35,824 bases of DNA from Methylobacterium jeotgali (lineage in GTDB: Bacteria; Pseudomonadota; Alphaproteobacteria; Rhizobiales; Beijerinckiaceae), in NCBI RefSeq assembly GCF_022179345.1, contig NZ_BPQR01000024.1, positions 1 to 35,824 on the forward strand. Direction: 5' to 3'. Below the pieces are notes generated by a model, which ran no database searches, was not told where the DNA came from, and saw nothing but the letters and a program-made list of their open reading frames with translations. Below, piece after piece: positions 18,803 to 32,898 of the stretch. Positions within the stretch are counted from its first letter, which is position 1. Every line of letters starts with the position of its first letter. Both the position numbers and the translations under genes were made by a program.

Positions 18803-19649
18803 GACAGCCTCGCGCTTCGTCGCCGCCTGCGTGCAGATGCGCTCGGGCCGCGATCCCGCGCGCAACCGGGACGACGCCGTCGCCGGCATCCGCGAGGCGG
18901 CCTCCCGCGGGGCGCAGTACGTGCAGACGCCGGAGATGACCTCCCTCGTCGAGCGCGACCGCGCCAGCCTGATGGAGAAGGTCCGCACGGCCGAGGAGGA
19001 CGAGACGCTCGCCGCGCTCCGCGAGGTCGCCCGCGAGACCGGCACCCTCGTGCATGTCGGCTCGCTCGCCGTCCGCGCCGGCGGCAAGGTCGCCAACCGC
19101 GCCTTCCTGATCGACCCCGACGGGGCGCTGATTGCGGCCTACGACAAGCTCCACCTCTACGATGTCGACCTGCCGAACGGCGAGCGCTGGCGGGAGTCGG
19201 CCACCTACGAGGGCGGCTCCTGCGCGATCGTCGCGCAGACGGCGCTGGCGCCGATCGGGATCGCCATCTGCTACGACATCCGCTTCCCGGCCCTCTACCG
19301 GGCACTGGCGGAAGCCGGCGCGTCGGTGCTCACGGCGCCCGCAGCCTTCACCAAGCAGACCGGCGAGGCGCATTGGCACGTGCTTCAACGGGCGCGGGCC
19401 ATCGAGACCGGCTCCTTCATGATCTCCGCCGCGCAGGGCGGACGCCACGAGGACGGGCGCGACACCTACGGCCACTCGCTGATCGTCGACCCCTGGGGGC
19501 GCGTGCTCGCGGACGCGGGGAACGCCGAGCCCGGCGTGATCCTGGCCGAGATCGACCTGTCGCTGGTGGACGACGCGCGGGCGCGCATCCCGGCCCTGAA
19601 GCACGCCCGGCCGTTCCGCGTCGAGACGGTGCCCCGGCCGGCCGCATGA
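18795..19649 (+). CDS. nitrilase-superfamily amidase (Nit1/Nit2-like)
   Basis: 284 residues of the carbon-nitrogen hydrolase family with the full catalytic triad: Glu47 (QTPEMTS), Lys118 (YDKLHLYDVDLP) and Cys159 (ICYDIRFP). The sequence around the triad matches the Nit1-type deaminated glutathione amidases, which repair glutathione damaged by transaminases. The neighbouring glutaredoxin fits a glutathione-related job. The ATG at 18795 overlaps grxC, and the stop overlaps the next start as ATGA. Confidence 0.92.
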   Translation: MPETASRFVAACVQMRSGRDPARNRDDAVAGIREAASRGAQYVQTPEMTSLVERDRASLMEKVRTAEEDETLAALREVARETGTLVHVGSLAVRAGGKVANRAFLIDPDGALIAAYDKLHLYDVDLPNGERWRESATYEGGSCAIVAQTALAPIGIAICYDIRFPALYRALAEAGASVLTAPAAFTKQTGEAHWHVLQRARAIETGSFMISAAQGGRHEDGRDTYGHSLIVDPWGRVLADAGNAEPGVILAEIDLSLVDDARARIPALKHARPFRVETVPRPAA

Positions 19650-20083
19650 TCCGCTACGCGCTGGCCTGCGAGAACGGCCACGGTTTCGAGAGCTGGTTCC
19701 CGTCGAGCGAGTCCTACGACGATCAGGTCGCGCGCGGGCTCGTCTCTTGCCCGCATTGCGGCTCCGTCAAAGTGACGAAGCAGGTCATGGCGCCGAGCCT
19801 CGGCGCTTCGCGCGAGCGGTTCGAGACGCCGGCGGCACCCGTGCCGATGGTGGCCGAGCCGGAGCGGCGGCTGCGCGAGCTTCTGCGCGCGGTGCGCCGC
19901 GAGCTGACGGAATCGGCCGAGCATGTCGGCCCGCGCTTCGCCGAGGAGGCGCGCCGCATCCACTACGGCGAGGCGGAAGGCCGGGCGATCTACGGCGAGG
20001 CGAGCGCCGAGGAGGCCCGCGCCCTCGTCGACGAGGGCATCGAGGTAGCCCCTCTCCCCGTGCTGCCCGACGACCGGAACTGA
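19646..20083 (+). CDS. DUF1178 zinc-ribbon protein
   Basis: 145 residues. The N-terminus MIRYALACENGHGFESWF with a later CPHCG (Cys8, His12, Cys35, Cys38) is typical of DUF1178 and probably binds zinc. A Met-rich hinge is followed by a helical C-terminus (ELLRAVRRELTESAEHVG; EARRIHYGEAEGR). The function of the family is unknown; it often follows grxC and the nitrilase gene in alphaproteobacteria. The start overlaps the amidase stop. Confidence 0.9.
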   Translation: MIRYALACENGHGFESWFPSSESYDDQVARGLVSCPHCGSVKVTKQVMAPSLGASRERFETPAAPVPMVAEPERRLRELLRAVRRELTESAEHVGPRFAEEARRIHYGEAEGRAIYGEASAEEARALVDEGIEVAPLPVLPDDRN

Positions 20084-20088
20084 GCCGC

Positions 20089-20574
20089 TCAGCGCACCAG
20101 CGCCCCGCGTCCTGCGATCGCGGCGAGGGCGACGGCGATGAGCGCATTCCAGCCCGCCAGCGAGACGCCGAGGAAACGCCAAGCCGCCGTCGAGCAGTCG
20201 GTGACACGGGTGGTCTTGAGGCTGTCCAGGAACGAGCCGACATCGGCCGGCGCCGCGCCGCTGCCGCCGCCGCAATCGGTCGGCCCCTGCCAGAGGCCCC
20301 ATTCCGCCCCGGCATGGTAGGTGCCGAGCCCTGCCCCGTAGAGCATCACCACGGCGACGAGCCCGAGAACGAGCCGCCCGAGCCGTGCCGGCAGGAAAGG
20401 CACCGCCGCCGCCAGCGGGATGGTCAGGTAGTAGGGAATCCGCTCGGTCAGGCAGAGCTTGCACGGCACGTAGCCGAGCCCGTGCTCGAACACGAGCGCA
20501 CCGCCGACCGTGAGGATCGCTCCGGCGAGGACGAGAAGCGCCGCGCGGCCGCAGCCCGATGCGAGGGCATTCAT
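20089..20574 (-). CDS. DsbB-family disulfide oxidoreductase
   Basis: 161 residues with four hydrophobic segments. It carries the two DsbB cysteine pairs: Cys38 and Cys41 in VPCKLC (near the quinone) and Cys101 and Cys127 in the second periplasmic loop. DsbB passes electrons from DsbA to quinone. It starts one base after the stop of the DedA gene, so they form an operon. The exported Cys-rich proteins in this window may be clients, but no dsbA is visible. Confidence 0.9.
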   Translation of the reverse strand: MNALASGCGRAALLVLAGAILTVGGALVFEHGLGYVPCKLCLTERIPYYLTIPLAAAVPFLPARLGRLVLGLVAVVMLYGAGLGTYHAGAEWGLWQGPTDCGGGSGAAPADVGSFLDSLKTTRVTDCSTAAWRFLGVSLAGWNALIAVALAAIAGRGALVR

Positions 20575-20575
20575 C

Positions 20576-21157
20576 CTAGAGAACCAGCTTGAACAGGGCG
20601 AAGCCGAGCACGACCACCGCCACCGAGATCGCCGCGACCGCGTTCAGGTGCCGGTCGAGCACGCCGCGGATCTGCACGCCGAAGCGGCTCAGCAGCGCCG
20701 CGAGCAGGAAGAAGCGTGCCCCCCGCGTGATCACCGACAGCAGCACGAACCAGAATAGGCTGTAATGGGCAAAGCCCGAGGTGATGGTCACGAGCTTGTA
20801 GGGGATCGGCGTCAGGCCCTTGAGCAGGATCACCCAGTGACCGTAGCGGGCATAGGATTCCTCGAAGGTCGTTGCCGCCCCCTCGAGCCCGTAGACCCGG
20901 AACACCCAGGCGCCCACGGAATCGAACAGCAGCGCGCCGATGGCGTAGCCGACGAGGCCGCCGAGCACCGAGGCCACCGTGGCGATGGTGGCGTAGAGCC
21001 AGACCCGATCAGGCCGGCTCACGGCCATCGGCACCATCATCGCATCCGGCGGGACAGGGAAGAACGAACTCTCCGCGAAGGAGACGAGGCCGAGCGCCCA
21101 GGGCGCGGAGGGCTTGCCCGCCAGGGCAAGGACCCACTCGTAGAGACGGCGCAGCAT
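20576..21157 (-). CDS. DedA-family (YqaA-type) membrane protein
   Basis: 193 residues with four or five hydrophobic segments. The motif SFAESSFFPVPPDAMMVPM and the later GLTPIPYKLVTITSGFAHYS are typical of the DedA/SNARE-associated (VTT) family. DedA proteins act as lipid scramblases or flippases needed for membrane integrity. The ATG at 21157 is preceded by a weak GAG; the in-frame extension upstream has no family similarity. It is first in an operon with the DsbB gene. Confidence 0.9.
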   Translation of the reverse strand: MLRRLYEWVLALAGKPSAPWALGLVSFAESSFFPVPPDAMMVPMAVSRPDRVWLYATIATVASVLGGLVGYAIGALLFDSVGAWVFRVYGLEGAATTFEESYARYGHWVILLKGLTPIPYKLVTITSGFAHYSLFWFVLLSVITRGARFFLLAALLSRFGVQIRGVLDRHLNAVAAISVAVVVLGFALFKLVL

Positions 21158-21319
21158 GGATCTCGGCGTGTCCGGAACGGTTGCGGCGCCCTTTGAGCAC
21201 ACCCGCGCCGGAGTGGCGAGGACCGGAGCGCATCGCATCGCGCCTCGCGGCGGACGGCCGCGCTTTCGAGGTCCCCAAGCGCGGCGGGGCATGCTACGAG
21301 GCGCGTGGCCCCGTGCCCT

Positions 21320-21406
21320 GCGGGCGTGGCGGAACTGGTAGACGCAGCGGACTCAAAATCCGCCGTCCTCACGGATATGTCGGTTCGAGTCCGACCGCCC
21401 GCACCA
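21320..21406 (+). tRNA. tRNA-Leu (anticodon CAA)
   Basis: An 87-base class II tRNA. The acceptor arm GCGGGCG (21320-21326) pairs perfectly with CGCCCGC (21396-21402), followed by discriminator A and an encoded CCA. The anticodon stem is GCGGA/TCCGC and its loop CTCAAAA gives anticodon CAA (reads UUG). The T arm GGTTCGAGTCC and the long variable arm typical of Leu are present. No copy of its 3' end was found in the next 2 kb, so no sign of use as an integration site. Confidence 0.96.
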
Positions 21407-21427
21407 CCATCGTCTCTGACCCGGCCC

Positions 21428-21474
21428 CGGTCGCTCGATGCATCGCGACCGTCTCGTGCGGATTGTCCCGCACG
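21428..21474 (+). terminator. tandem hairpins after tRNA-Leu
   Basis: CGGTCGC (21428-21434) pairs with GCGACCG (21445-21451), and CGTGCGG (21455-21461) pairs with CCGCACG (21468-21474). They lie directly after the tRNA and before the convergent TetR gene. There is no long T-run, so they may be processing or weak termination structures. Confidence 0.4.
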
Positions 21475-21479
21475 GTGGA

Positions 21480-22049
21480 TCACCCCCTGATCAGGATGAC
21501 GGCCGCCTCGCCGGCGCTTTCCATGTAGCTCTCATCGCGATGGAGCAGCACGACGGCAAAGGCGCCGTCGAGGAGCAGGACGATCTGCCGCGCCAGTTGC
21601 CGAGCCATATCCGCTGGCCGGGTCTCTTGCAGAACCGAGGTCAGCCAGTCCTCGACTCCCCTCTTATGTTTGCGCCCCGCGACGATGGCGGGATGGCCCG
21701 GCATGTTGACGAGCTCGACCGAGGTCCGAAGGAAGCCGCATCCCTTCCATTTGGGATGGCGGGCCGACGTTGCGAGATTGCGGAAGATGCCCCGCACCTT
21801 ATCGGCCGTATCGCCGGGGGTCTCGGCATACCAGCGCTGGAAAAGCGCAAGATTGGGCTGATCCCGCGTCGACAGATAGGCCTCGATCAGATCGTCCTTG
21901 CTGCGGAAGTGGTAGTAGAGCGTCCTCTTGGTCACCTTCGCCTTTGCCGCGACCGCATCCATGCTGACGGCACGGATGCCCTCCGCGTAAAAAAGCCTTC
22001 CCGCCGCAGCGACGATGCGCTCGCGCGTAGGAGCAACGGTCTGATCCAT
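21480..22049 (-). CDS. TetR-family transcriptional regulator
   Basis: 189 residues. The N-terminal TetR helix-turn-helix (about 9-58) reads TRERIVAAAGRLFYAEG, then VSMDAVAAKAKVTKRTLYYHF. The C-terminal ligand domain is divergent, with GCGFLRTSVEL typical of the TetR_C subgroup. The start at 22049 gives the normal N-terminus; a longer in-frame reading would cross the operator. It is divergent from the alpha/beta hydrolase gene, its likely target, and probably also represses itself. Codon use is less GC-biased than in the neighbouring core genes. Confidence 0.92.
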   Translation of the reverse strand: MDQTVAPTRERIVAAAGRLFYAEGIRAVSMDAVAAKAKVTKRTLYYHFRSKDDLIEAYLSTRDQPNLALFQRWYAETPGDTADKVRGIFRNLATSARHPKWKGCGFLRTSVELVNMPGHPAIVAGRKHKRGVEDWLTSVLQETRPADMARQLARQIVLLLDGAFAVVLLHRDESYMESAGEAAVILIRG

Positions 22050-22058
22050 GGGCCTAGG

Positions 22059-22078
22059 TATACCGACCAGTGAATATA
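22059..22078. promoter_or_regulatory. TetR operator candidate
   Basis: TATACCGACCAGTGAATATA is an imperfect palindrome with TATA at both ends and a core like the ACCGACCGGT seen in many TetR operators. It is 10 bases before the TetR start, in the 90-bp gap between the divergent genes. CCGAC (22063-22067) has an inverted partner, GTCGG, a further 16 bases downstream, and CCAGT is repeated. Binding there would control both genes. Confidence 0.5.
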
Positions 22079-22139
22079 CGCCAGTCGGCCGGACGCCTAT
22101 CGAGACCCTACGAGCCGCAGATCGCAGCAGGGTACGGGC

Positions 22140-23033
22140 ATGGATGGCGAGCCGGTCGAGATCGTGACCCGCGACGATGTGCGTCTCGGCGGTCATCTAT
22201 GGCGCGGACCGGGTGAGACGGCGGCCGGCGCCATCATCATCAACCCCGCGACGGGGGTGCTCGCACGCTACTATCACCGCTACGCGCGCTTCCTCGCCGG
22301 ACATGGGTTCGACGTTCTCACCTACGATTACCGCGGTATCGGCCGGTCCCGGCCGGAGAGGCTCGCCGGCTGCGGCTATCGCTGGAGGGACTGGGGCGAA
22401 CGCGATTTCGAGGCTGCTCTCGGGTTCATGCGCAAACGAGCGCGTGGGGGTGACCTGATGGTGGTCGGGCACAGCATCGGCGGCTTCCTGCCCGGCCTCG
22501 CGGAGAGTGCCGCAGCGGTCGACCGCATGCTGACGATCGGGGCTCAATATGCCTGGTGGGGCGACTATGCCCTCCGCCGGCGACTGAATCTCTTCCTCAA
22601 ATGGCATGTGGCGATGCCGGCTCTGACGGCCGCATGCGGCTATTTCCCCGGTCGCCGGCTCGGCTGGCTGGAGGATCTTCCGGCAGGCGTCGCCAACGAG
22701 TGGAGCTTTCGGGGGCCGCGATTCGAACGGAGCCATCCGACGGCGGAAAGGCACCGGGTCCTGGAACGCATGGCAGCCGTGAAGGCGTCGATCCTTGCGG
22801 TGGCGGTATCCGACGATGAACTCGGCACCTTGACGGCCGTTCGCCGTACGCTGGCCTACTACGAGGGAGCCGAGAGAACGGTGATCCTGGTCCACCCATC
22901 CGACTATGGCTGCGCGACACTGGGTCACTTCAGTCTTTTCCATGACAGCCATGCGGCCGGCTTCTGGTCCGATACGCTCCTGTGGTTACGCGAGCGGCGC
23001 CACCCGTGGTCGAGCTGTATCGTACCGGCCTGA
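22140..23033 (+). CDS. alpha/beta hydrolase (COG4757-like)
   Basis: 297 residues. It has the nucleophile elbow GHSIGG (Ser112), an early oxyanion segment IIINPATGVLARYY, the family motif TYDYRGIGRS, a later acidic residue in AVSDDEL and a catalytic His in LGHFSLFHD. These match the predicted hydrolases of COG4757, for which the substrate is unknown. There is no signal peptide. It is the likely target of the divergent TetR regulator. Codon choice is less GC-rich than in the flanking genes, a hint of later acquisition. Confidence 0.85.
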   Translation: MDGEPVEIVTRDDVRLGGHLWRGPGETAAGAIIINPATGVLARYYHRYARFLAGHGFDVLTYDYRGIGRSRPERLAGCGYRWRDWGERDFEAALGFMRKRARGGDLMVVGHSIGGFLPGLAESAAAVDRMLTIGAQYAWWGDYALRRRLNLFLKWHVAMPALTAACGYFPGRRLGWLEDLPAGVANEWSFRGPRFERSHPTAERHRVLERMAAVKASILAVAVSDDELGTLTAVRRTLAYYEGAERTVILVHPSDYGCATLGHFSLFHDSHAAGFWSDTLLWLRERRHPWSSCIVPA

Positions 23034-23066
23034 GCGACACGCGTCCGTCCGGGCCGGTCACCGCCC

Positions 23067-23094
23067 TTGGACGCGCTGCGACCGATCCTATAGG
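23067..23094 (+). promoter_or_regulatory. promoter candidate for the SGNH hydrolase gene
   Basis: TTGGAC (23067-23072) and TATAGG (23089-23094) are separated by 16 bases and lie 31 bases before the chosen start codon. The match to the vegetative consensus is moderate. Confidence 0.35.
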
Positions 23095-23124
23095 CTCCCA
23101 GCGGTGATGTACGGAGAGCGGGGC

Positions 23125-24510
23125 ATGGCGCGCGGACTGACGGGCACCGGCTTCGGCGGATCCCTTCTCGCAATCATGCTCGGGGCAGGCGCGGCCCTGC
23201 TTGGCCTGCCCGCGCCCGCCGCCGCGCAGTGGGGCGACAGCTACGACCGGCCCCAGCAGGAATACTACGCGCCGCCGCGCCGCCGCGCCCGCGACGGGTA
23301 CTATCGCGACGACGGCGCCTCCGCCCGCCGCTACCCGCCCCAGCAGGAGGCGCCGCGCCAGTTCTACTGGCCCTGGGAGGACCGGCCGCAGGCGGTGGAG
23401 CCGCGCCAGGAGCCCGCCTACCGGCCGTCCCGCCCGCCCCGCCAGAAGCCGCCCGCGAGCGCGCAGCGCCCGAGGACCCGCCCCGACAGAGTGCCGGACA
23501 CGGCCGCCCAGCAGAAGCCGCCGCAGAAGGTGGAGCCGACCACGCAGATCGCGGTGTTCGGCGACTCTCTCGCCGAGCATCTCAGCCGCGGCCTCGACGA
23601 CGCGTTCGAGGACAATGCCGACGTGCTCGTCGTCAACCGCTCGCGGGGCGACAGCGGTCTCGTCCGCCAGGACGTGGTCGACTGGGCGAAGGCGGCGGAG
23701 GACTACCTCAAGGCCAACCCGAAGGTGAACTACGCCCTGGTGATGCTCGGCGTGAATGACCGCCAGCCGATCCGCGACGGCGACCAGATGCAGGAAGCCC
23801 TGAGCCCACGCTGGCGGGAGATCTACCAGGCGCGGGTCGACGCGCTGGTGAAGGTCTTCACCGATCGCAAGATTCCGCTGATCTGGGTCGGCACGCCGCC
23901 GGTGCGCGGCGACAGCCTGACGACGGCGCTCGCCTCCATCAACGACCTCGTGCGCGAGCGCGTGACGAAGGCCGGCGCCACATATGCCGACATCTGGCCG
24001 GGCTTCGTGGACGATCGCGGCCGTTATGTCGTCTCGGGACCGGACGTCGAGGGGCAGACGGCGAAGCTGCGCACATCGGACGGCGTGCATTTCACCCATT
24101 CCGGCGCGCGCAAGCTCGCGCATTTCGCCGACGTGGAGCTCAAGCGTCTGATGGGCAACGCCGCGCCCGGCGCGGTCGACCAGCCGGCCGCCTCCATCGC
24201 CGCGACGCCCGGCGGTCCGGGCCTCGACGGCGGCGCGAAGGCCGACGACACCGCGGCCATCGACCGGCAGATCACGGCAATGCTCCCGAGCCTGCCCGAG
24301 CCGCCCGGCATCCCGACCCTGCCGGTCAAGCCGGTGGCGGGGCCCGTCGTGCCCCTCGGCAGGCCGGAGGTCTCGCCGGGCGGCGCGCTGATGAGCGGAC
24401 GCCCCGGCGGGGAGGACCCGTCCGGCGCCGTGGAGCGCACGCTTCAGCGGGGCGCCGCCCCCCTCTCGCAGCCGGGCCGGGCGGACGACTTCCGCTGGCC
24501 GCCGGGCTGA
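23125..24510 (+). CDS. exported SGNH/GDSL hydrolase (DUF459-like)
   Basis: 461 residues. The ATG at 23125 has GGAGAG 7 bases upstream; one six codons earlier is less well placed. A signal peptide (1-34, cut likely after AAA) is followed by a disordered Pro/Arg/Gln-rich stretch (about 36-136). The SGNH hydrolase domain (about 138-345) has Ser148 in VFGDSLAEHL, GVNDRQ and the Asp/His pair in DGVHFT. The Pro/Gly-rich tail (about 360-461) is also disordered. DUF459 proteins are thought to deacetylate or esterify surface polymers, but the substrate here is unknown. It is convergent with gltD. Confidence 0.88.
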   Translation: MARGLTGTGFGGSLLAIMLGAGAALLGLPAPAAAQWGDSYDRPQQEYYAPPRRRARDGYYRDDGASARRYPPQQEAPRQFYWPWEDRPQAVEPRQEPAYRPSRPPRQKPPASAQRPRTRPDRVPDTAAQQKPPQKVEPTTQIAVFGDSLAEHLSRGLDDAFEDNADVLVVNRSRGDSGLVRQDVVDWAKAAEDYLKANPKVNYALVMLGVNDRQPIRDGDQMQEALSPRWREIYQARVDALVKVFTDRKIPLIWVGTPPVRGDSLTTALASINDLVRERVTKAGATYADIWPGFVDDRGRYVVSGPDVEGQTAKLRTSDGVHFTHSGARKLAHFADVELKRLMGNAAPGAVDQPAASIAATPGGPGLDGGAKADDTAAIDRQITAMLPSLPEPPGIPTLPVKPVAGPVVPLGRPEVSPGGALMSGRPGGEDPSGAVERTLQRGAAPLSQPGRADDFRWPPG

Positions 24511-24538
24511 GAGCAGGCGACCATCCGATCAGGCCGGC

Positions 24539-25972
<1,434 letters not shown>

Positions 25973-26018
25973 CGGAGGTACTCGGTATCGGTAGGAAATC
26001 TCGACTGCCGTGATCCGG

Positions 26019-26633
26019 TCAGTGACCGGCAACGGCAACGGTGGCGTTGGGAGCGAGCCCGAATGCAGTCCTGCAGCGGTCGAGCCAGTTCAGGATAGCC
26101 GGCCTTCGCGTCAGGTCGAATCCACCTTCGTCCGCCCACTGCGTGTAAGCGAAAAGGGCGACGTCGGCGATCGTCGCGCCGGAACCGGCGAACCAGGGCG
26201 CCCGAGTGAGATGCTGATCCATCAGGTCCAGCGCCGCCTCGCCGCGTGCAACTCGGGTCGGATCCCGCGCCTCGCGCGGCACGCCACGAAACTTCATCTC
26301 CGCCCTGCAGACCGCGATCGCCGGTTCGTGACTGTACTGCTCCCAGAACAGCCATTGATCGACGACGGCCGCGTCGAATGCGTCCTCTTCGGGCAACAGT
26401 GAGCTGCCGCGGGCGAGGTAGCGGATGATGGCATTCGATTGGCTCAGTCGTCGGTGATCGTCGAATATCACTCCAGGAATCTGACCCATCGGGAACAGCG
26501 CGAGATAGGCCGGCGTCCGCGTCGCGCCGCTGAGTGCGTCGACCTGCTCCCATGAATAGGCAAGACCAAGAGCATCGGCGACGATCTTGATCTTTAGGCA
26601 GTTTCCCGACGCGAGGTCGCCGTAGATCTTCAT
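26019..26633 (-). CDS. glutathione S-transferase
   Basis: 204 residues. The N-terminal thioredoxin-like domain (1-78) has SGNCLKIKI (likely catalytic Ser or Cys), PMGQIPGV (cis-Pro) and [10 protein letters not shown], the glutathione-binding Ser motif. The C-terminal helical domain follows (about 88-200, [19 protein letters not shown] with the N-capping box). It starts 2 bases after the gltB stop and ends 46 bases before gltD, so it must be on the same transcript. Its codons are clearly less GC-rich than those of gltB and gltD, which suggests a later insertion. The substrate is unknown. Confidence 0.92.
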   Translation of the reverse strand: MKIYGDLASGNCLKIKIVADALGLAYSWEQVDALSGATRTPAYLALFPMGQIPGVIFDDHRRLSQSNAIIRYLARGSSLLPEEDAFDAAVVDQWLFWEQYSHEPAIAVCRAEMKFRGVPREARDPTRVARGEAALDLMDQHLTRAPWFAGSGATIADVALFAYTQWADEGGFDLTRRPAILNWLDRCRTAFGLAPNATVAVAGH

Positions 26634-26635
26634 TC

Positions 26636-31345
<4,710 letters not shown>

Positions 31346-31355
31346 CCCTGTCGTT

Positions 31356-31374
31356 CGGCCCGAGCCTCGGGCCG
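31356..31374 (-). promoter_or_regulatory. hairpin in the gltB leader
   Basis: CGGCCCGA (31356-31363) and TCGGGCCG (31367-31374) are perfectly complementary around a 3-base loop, about 10 bases before the gltB start codon. It would lie at or next to the ribosome-binding region on the minus strand and could limit translation of glutamate synthase. Confidence 0.5.
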
Positions 31375-31860
31375 GGCCGCATGCGAGCATGTTTCGTGCC
31401 CGGTCATCAACCGATGCCGGGCCGCGGTGTTCGTGTCTCGGGTTTCGGGCGACGGCCCGGTCAAGGCGCGCCCGCATCCCGCGGGCTCGACCTCTGCCTG
31501 TCGTTCAGGCAGCGCCGGCCCGGATCGCCTGCGTGGCGACCGGCTTCGGATCTCGTTTCGACGTCGCGACGATCATCGCGGGCAACCCCAGGGCGCGGGA
31601 ACGGCGCCGGAATGAGACAGCACTGCTGTCCTAACGCTGGAACCTGACAGATTTCAAACGTTCCAGCAAGGGTCTGCGCGGCACGCGCGCGTGTTTTCCG
31701 TGGGCCTGCATCCGCTACTCTCTCGGCCGGTTTGGAGACAAGCCCGGAAACGCTTCGTCCGGCGGGTGCCGTGCCGGTCCCGCATTGTCGCCTCAATCGA
31801 ATGGTGAATCGCCTCTCGCCGAGCACAAGCGGCATGCGGGGCAACGTCTTCGCCGGGACC

Positions 31861-31893
31861 GCCGAAGGATCCGCGGGAACGCGGGCCTTCGGC
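31861..31893 (+). other. stable two-part hairpin with GGAA tetraloop
   Basis: GCCGAAGG (31861-31868) pairs with CCTTCGGC (31886-31893). After a small internal loop, CCGCG (31871-31875) pairs with CGCGG (31880-31884) closed by GGAA, a GNRA-type tetraloop. It is about 92 bases before the start of the exported protein gene at 31986. The helix, internal loop and GNRA loop look like part of a folded leader RNA rather than a terminator, because no T-run follows. Confidence 0.5.
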
Positions 31894-31985
31894 ACGGTGC
31901 CCATCGAGCCGCGCGGTCCGGCACGACCGCCTTGGCGCTCGACGCCCCGCGATGAAGCCCTGCATGACGCGGGCGAGGAATCACG

Positions 31986-32894
31986 ATGGACTCCAGCAAT
32001 CGCATGACCGGCCGAACCGCCCGCGCCCTGCTCGCCGGGCTGGTCCTGTCCGCCGCCGGCGCCGCGACGGTGCCGGCGCAGGCCCAGTACGTCTACGACG
32101 ACGTGCTGCTGCCGCCGCGGGCCGTGGCGTGGCGTCTCGGCGAGCGCGGCTATAGCGGCCTCTCCCGCCCGCGATTCGACGGGCGTGCCTACGTGGTCGA
32201 GGCCTTCGCGCCCGACGGCGGCCGGGTGCGGCTGTTCGTGGACGCGCGCGACGGCATCATCCTCGGCCGCCAGCGCCTCGGCGAGCCGGTCTACGCGCCG
32301 CCGCCGGTGCGCGTCGCCCGCCCGGCGGCGCCGGGCTACGGCTGGACCGAGGACGACATGGCGCAGGGACGGCTCGTGCCGCCCGCCAACATCCCCTACC
32401 CCGGTGTCCAGGCCGAGCCGCGCCGGCCCGTCATCCGCTCCGAGACTCCGGTTCGCCGCGCGGAGCTGCCGGCCCGTCCCGACGCCGTCGACCCCAACAC
32501 TCTCGGCCTGAACCCCGACGCGCAGCGACGCCCCGAGCCGGCGCGCAAGGCGAAGGCAGTTGCTCCCGCGACCGCCGCGAAGCCCCGGATCGCGCCCGAG
32601 CCCCCCGTCGCCAAGGCCCCGGAGCCCTCCGCCGCCGAGACGAAGCCGGCGCCCGTCGAGGCGAAGCCCGCCGCGGACGAGCCCGCCAAGGTCGCCGCTC
32701 GGCCCGAGCCCTCCGCCGCGCCGGCTCCGGCGGCGCCGACGCCGGCCTCGGTCCAGCCGCCTCCGCAGGAGAAGGCGGCGGACTCTTCCTGGAAGGAGCC
32801 TCCGACCGAGAAGCGCAACGTGCGCGTCATCGGCGGCGCCACGATGGTGCCCGGCGACGCGAAGAGCGACGCGCAGATGCCCCGCGCCGAGTAG
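31986..32894 (+). CDS. exported protein with PepSY-like domain and Pro/Ala-rich tail
   Basis: 302 residues. The ATG at 31986 has GAGG 7 bases upstream. The signal peptide (about 1-33, cut likely after AQA) is followed by a small PepSY-like domain (about 38-95): GERGYSGLSRPRFDGRAYVV, then RVRLFVDARDGIILGRQR. The rest (about 100-302) is low complexity, rich in Pro, Ala, Lys and Glu, and probably disordered, ending in a short conserved-looking segment (NVRVIGGATMVPG). Similar proteins are common in Methylobacteriaceae and Bradyrhizobium, and their function is not known. It is convergent with fdhD (4-bp gap). Confidence 0.8.
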   Translation: MDSSNRMTGRTARALLAGLVLSAAGAATVPAQAQYVYDDVLLPPRAVAWRLGERGYSGLSRPRFDGRAYVVEAFAPDGGRVRLFVDARDGIILGRQRLGEPVYAPPPVRVARPAAPGYGWTEDDMAQGRLVPPANIPYPGVQAEPRRPVIRSETPVRRAELPARPDAVDPNTLGLNPDAQRRPEPARKAKAVAPATAAKPRIAPEPPVAKAPEPSAAETKPAPVEAKPAADEPAKVAARPEPSAAPAPAAPTPASVQPPPQEKAADSSWKEPPTEKRNVRVIGGATMVPGDAKSDAQMPRAE

Positions 32895-32898
32895 CGCC

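Larger units (their letters stand above)
31346..31985. other. 640-bp non-coding gap rich in inverted repeats
   Basis: This is the only gap over 300 bp. Open frames here have no ribosome-binding site, signal or family similarity, so I call none. It holds the gltB leader (minus) and the leader of the exported protein (plus). Inverted repeats listed separately are at 31356-31374 and 31861-31893. Two more are CTGCCTG/CAGGCAG (31494-31512, 5-base loop) and GCTGGAAC/GTTCCAGC (31636-31667, 16-base spacer). The last could be an operator shared by the divergent genes. I see no clear sigma-54 promoter or NtrC site. Confidence 0.6.

Noticed and set aside
21320..23124. Genomic island integrated at tRNA-Leu
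   Set aside because: No integrase and no direct repeat of the tRNA 3' end were found downstream. The idea rests only on composition and position.
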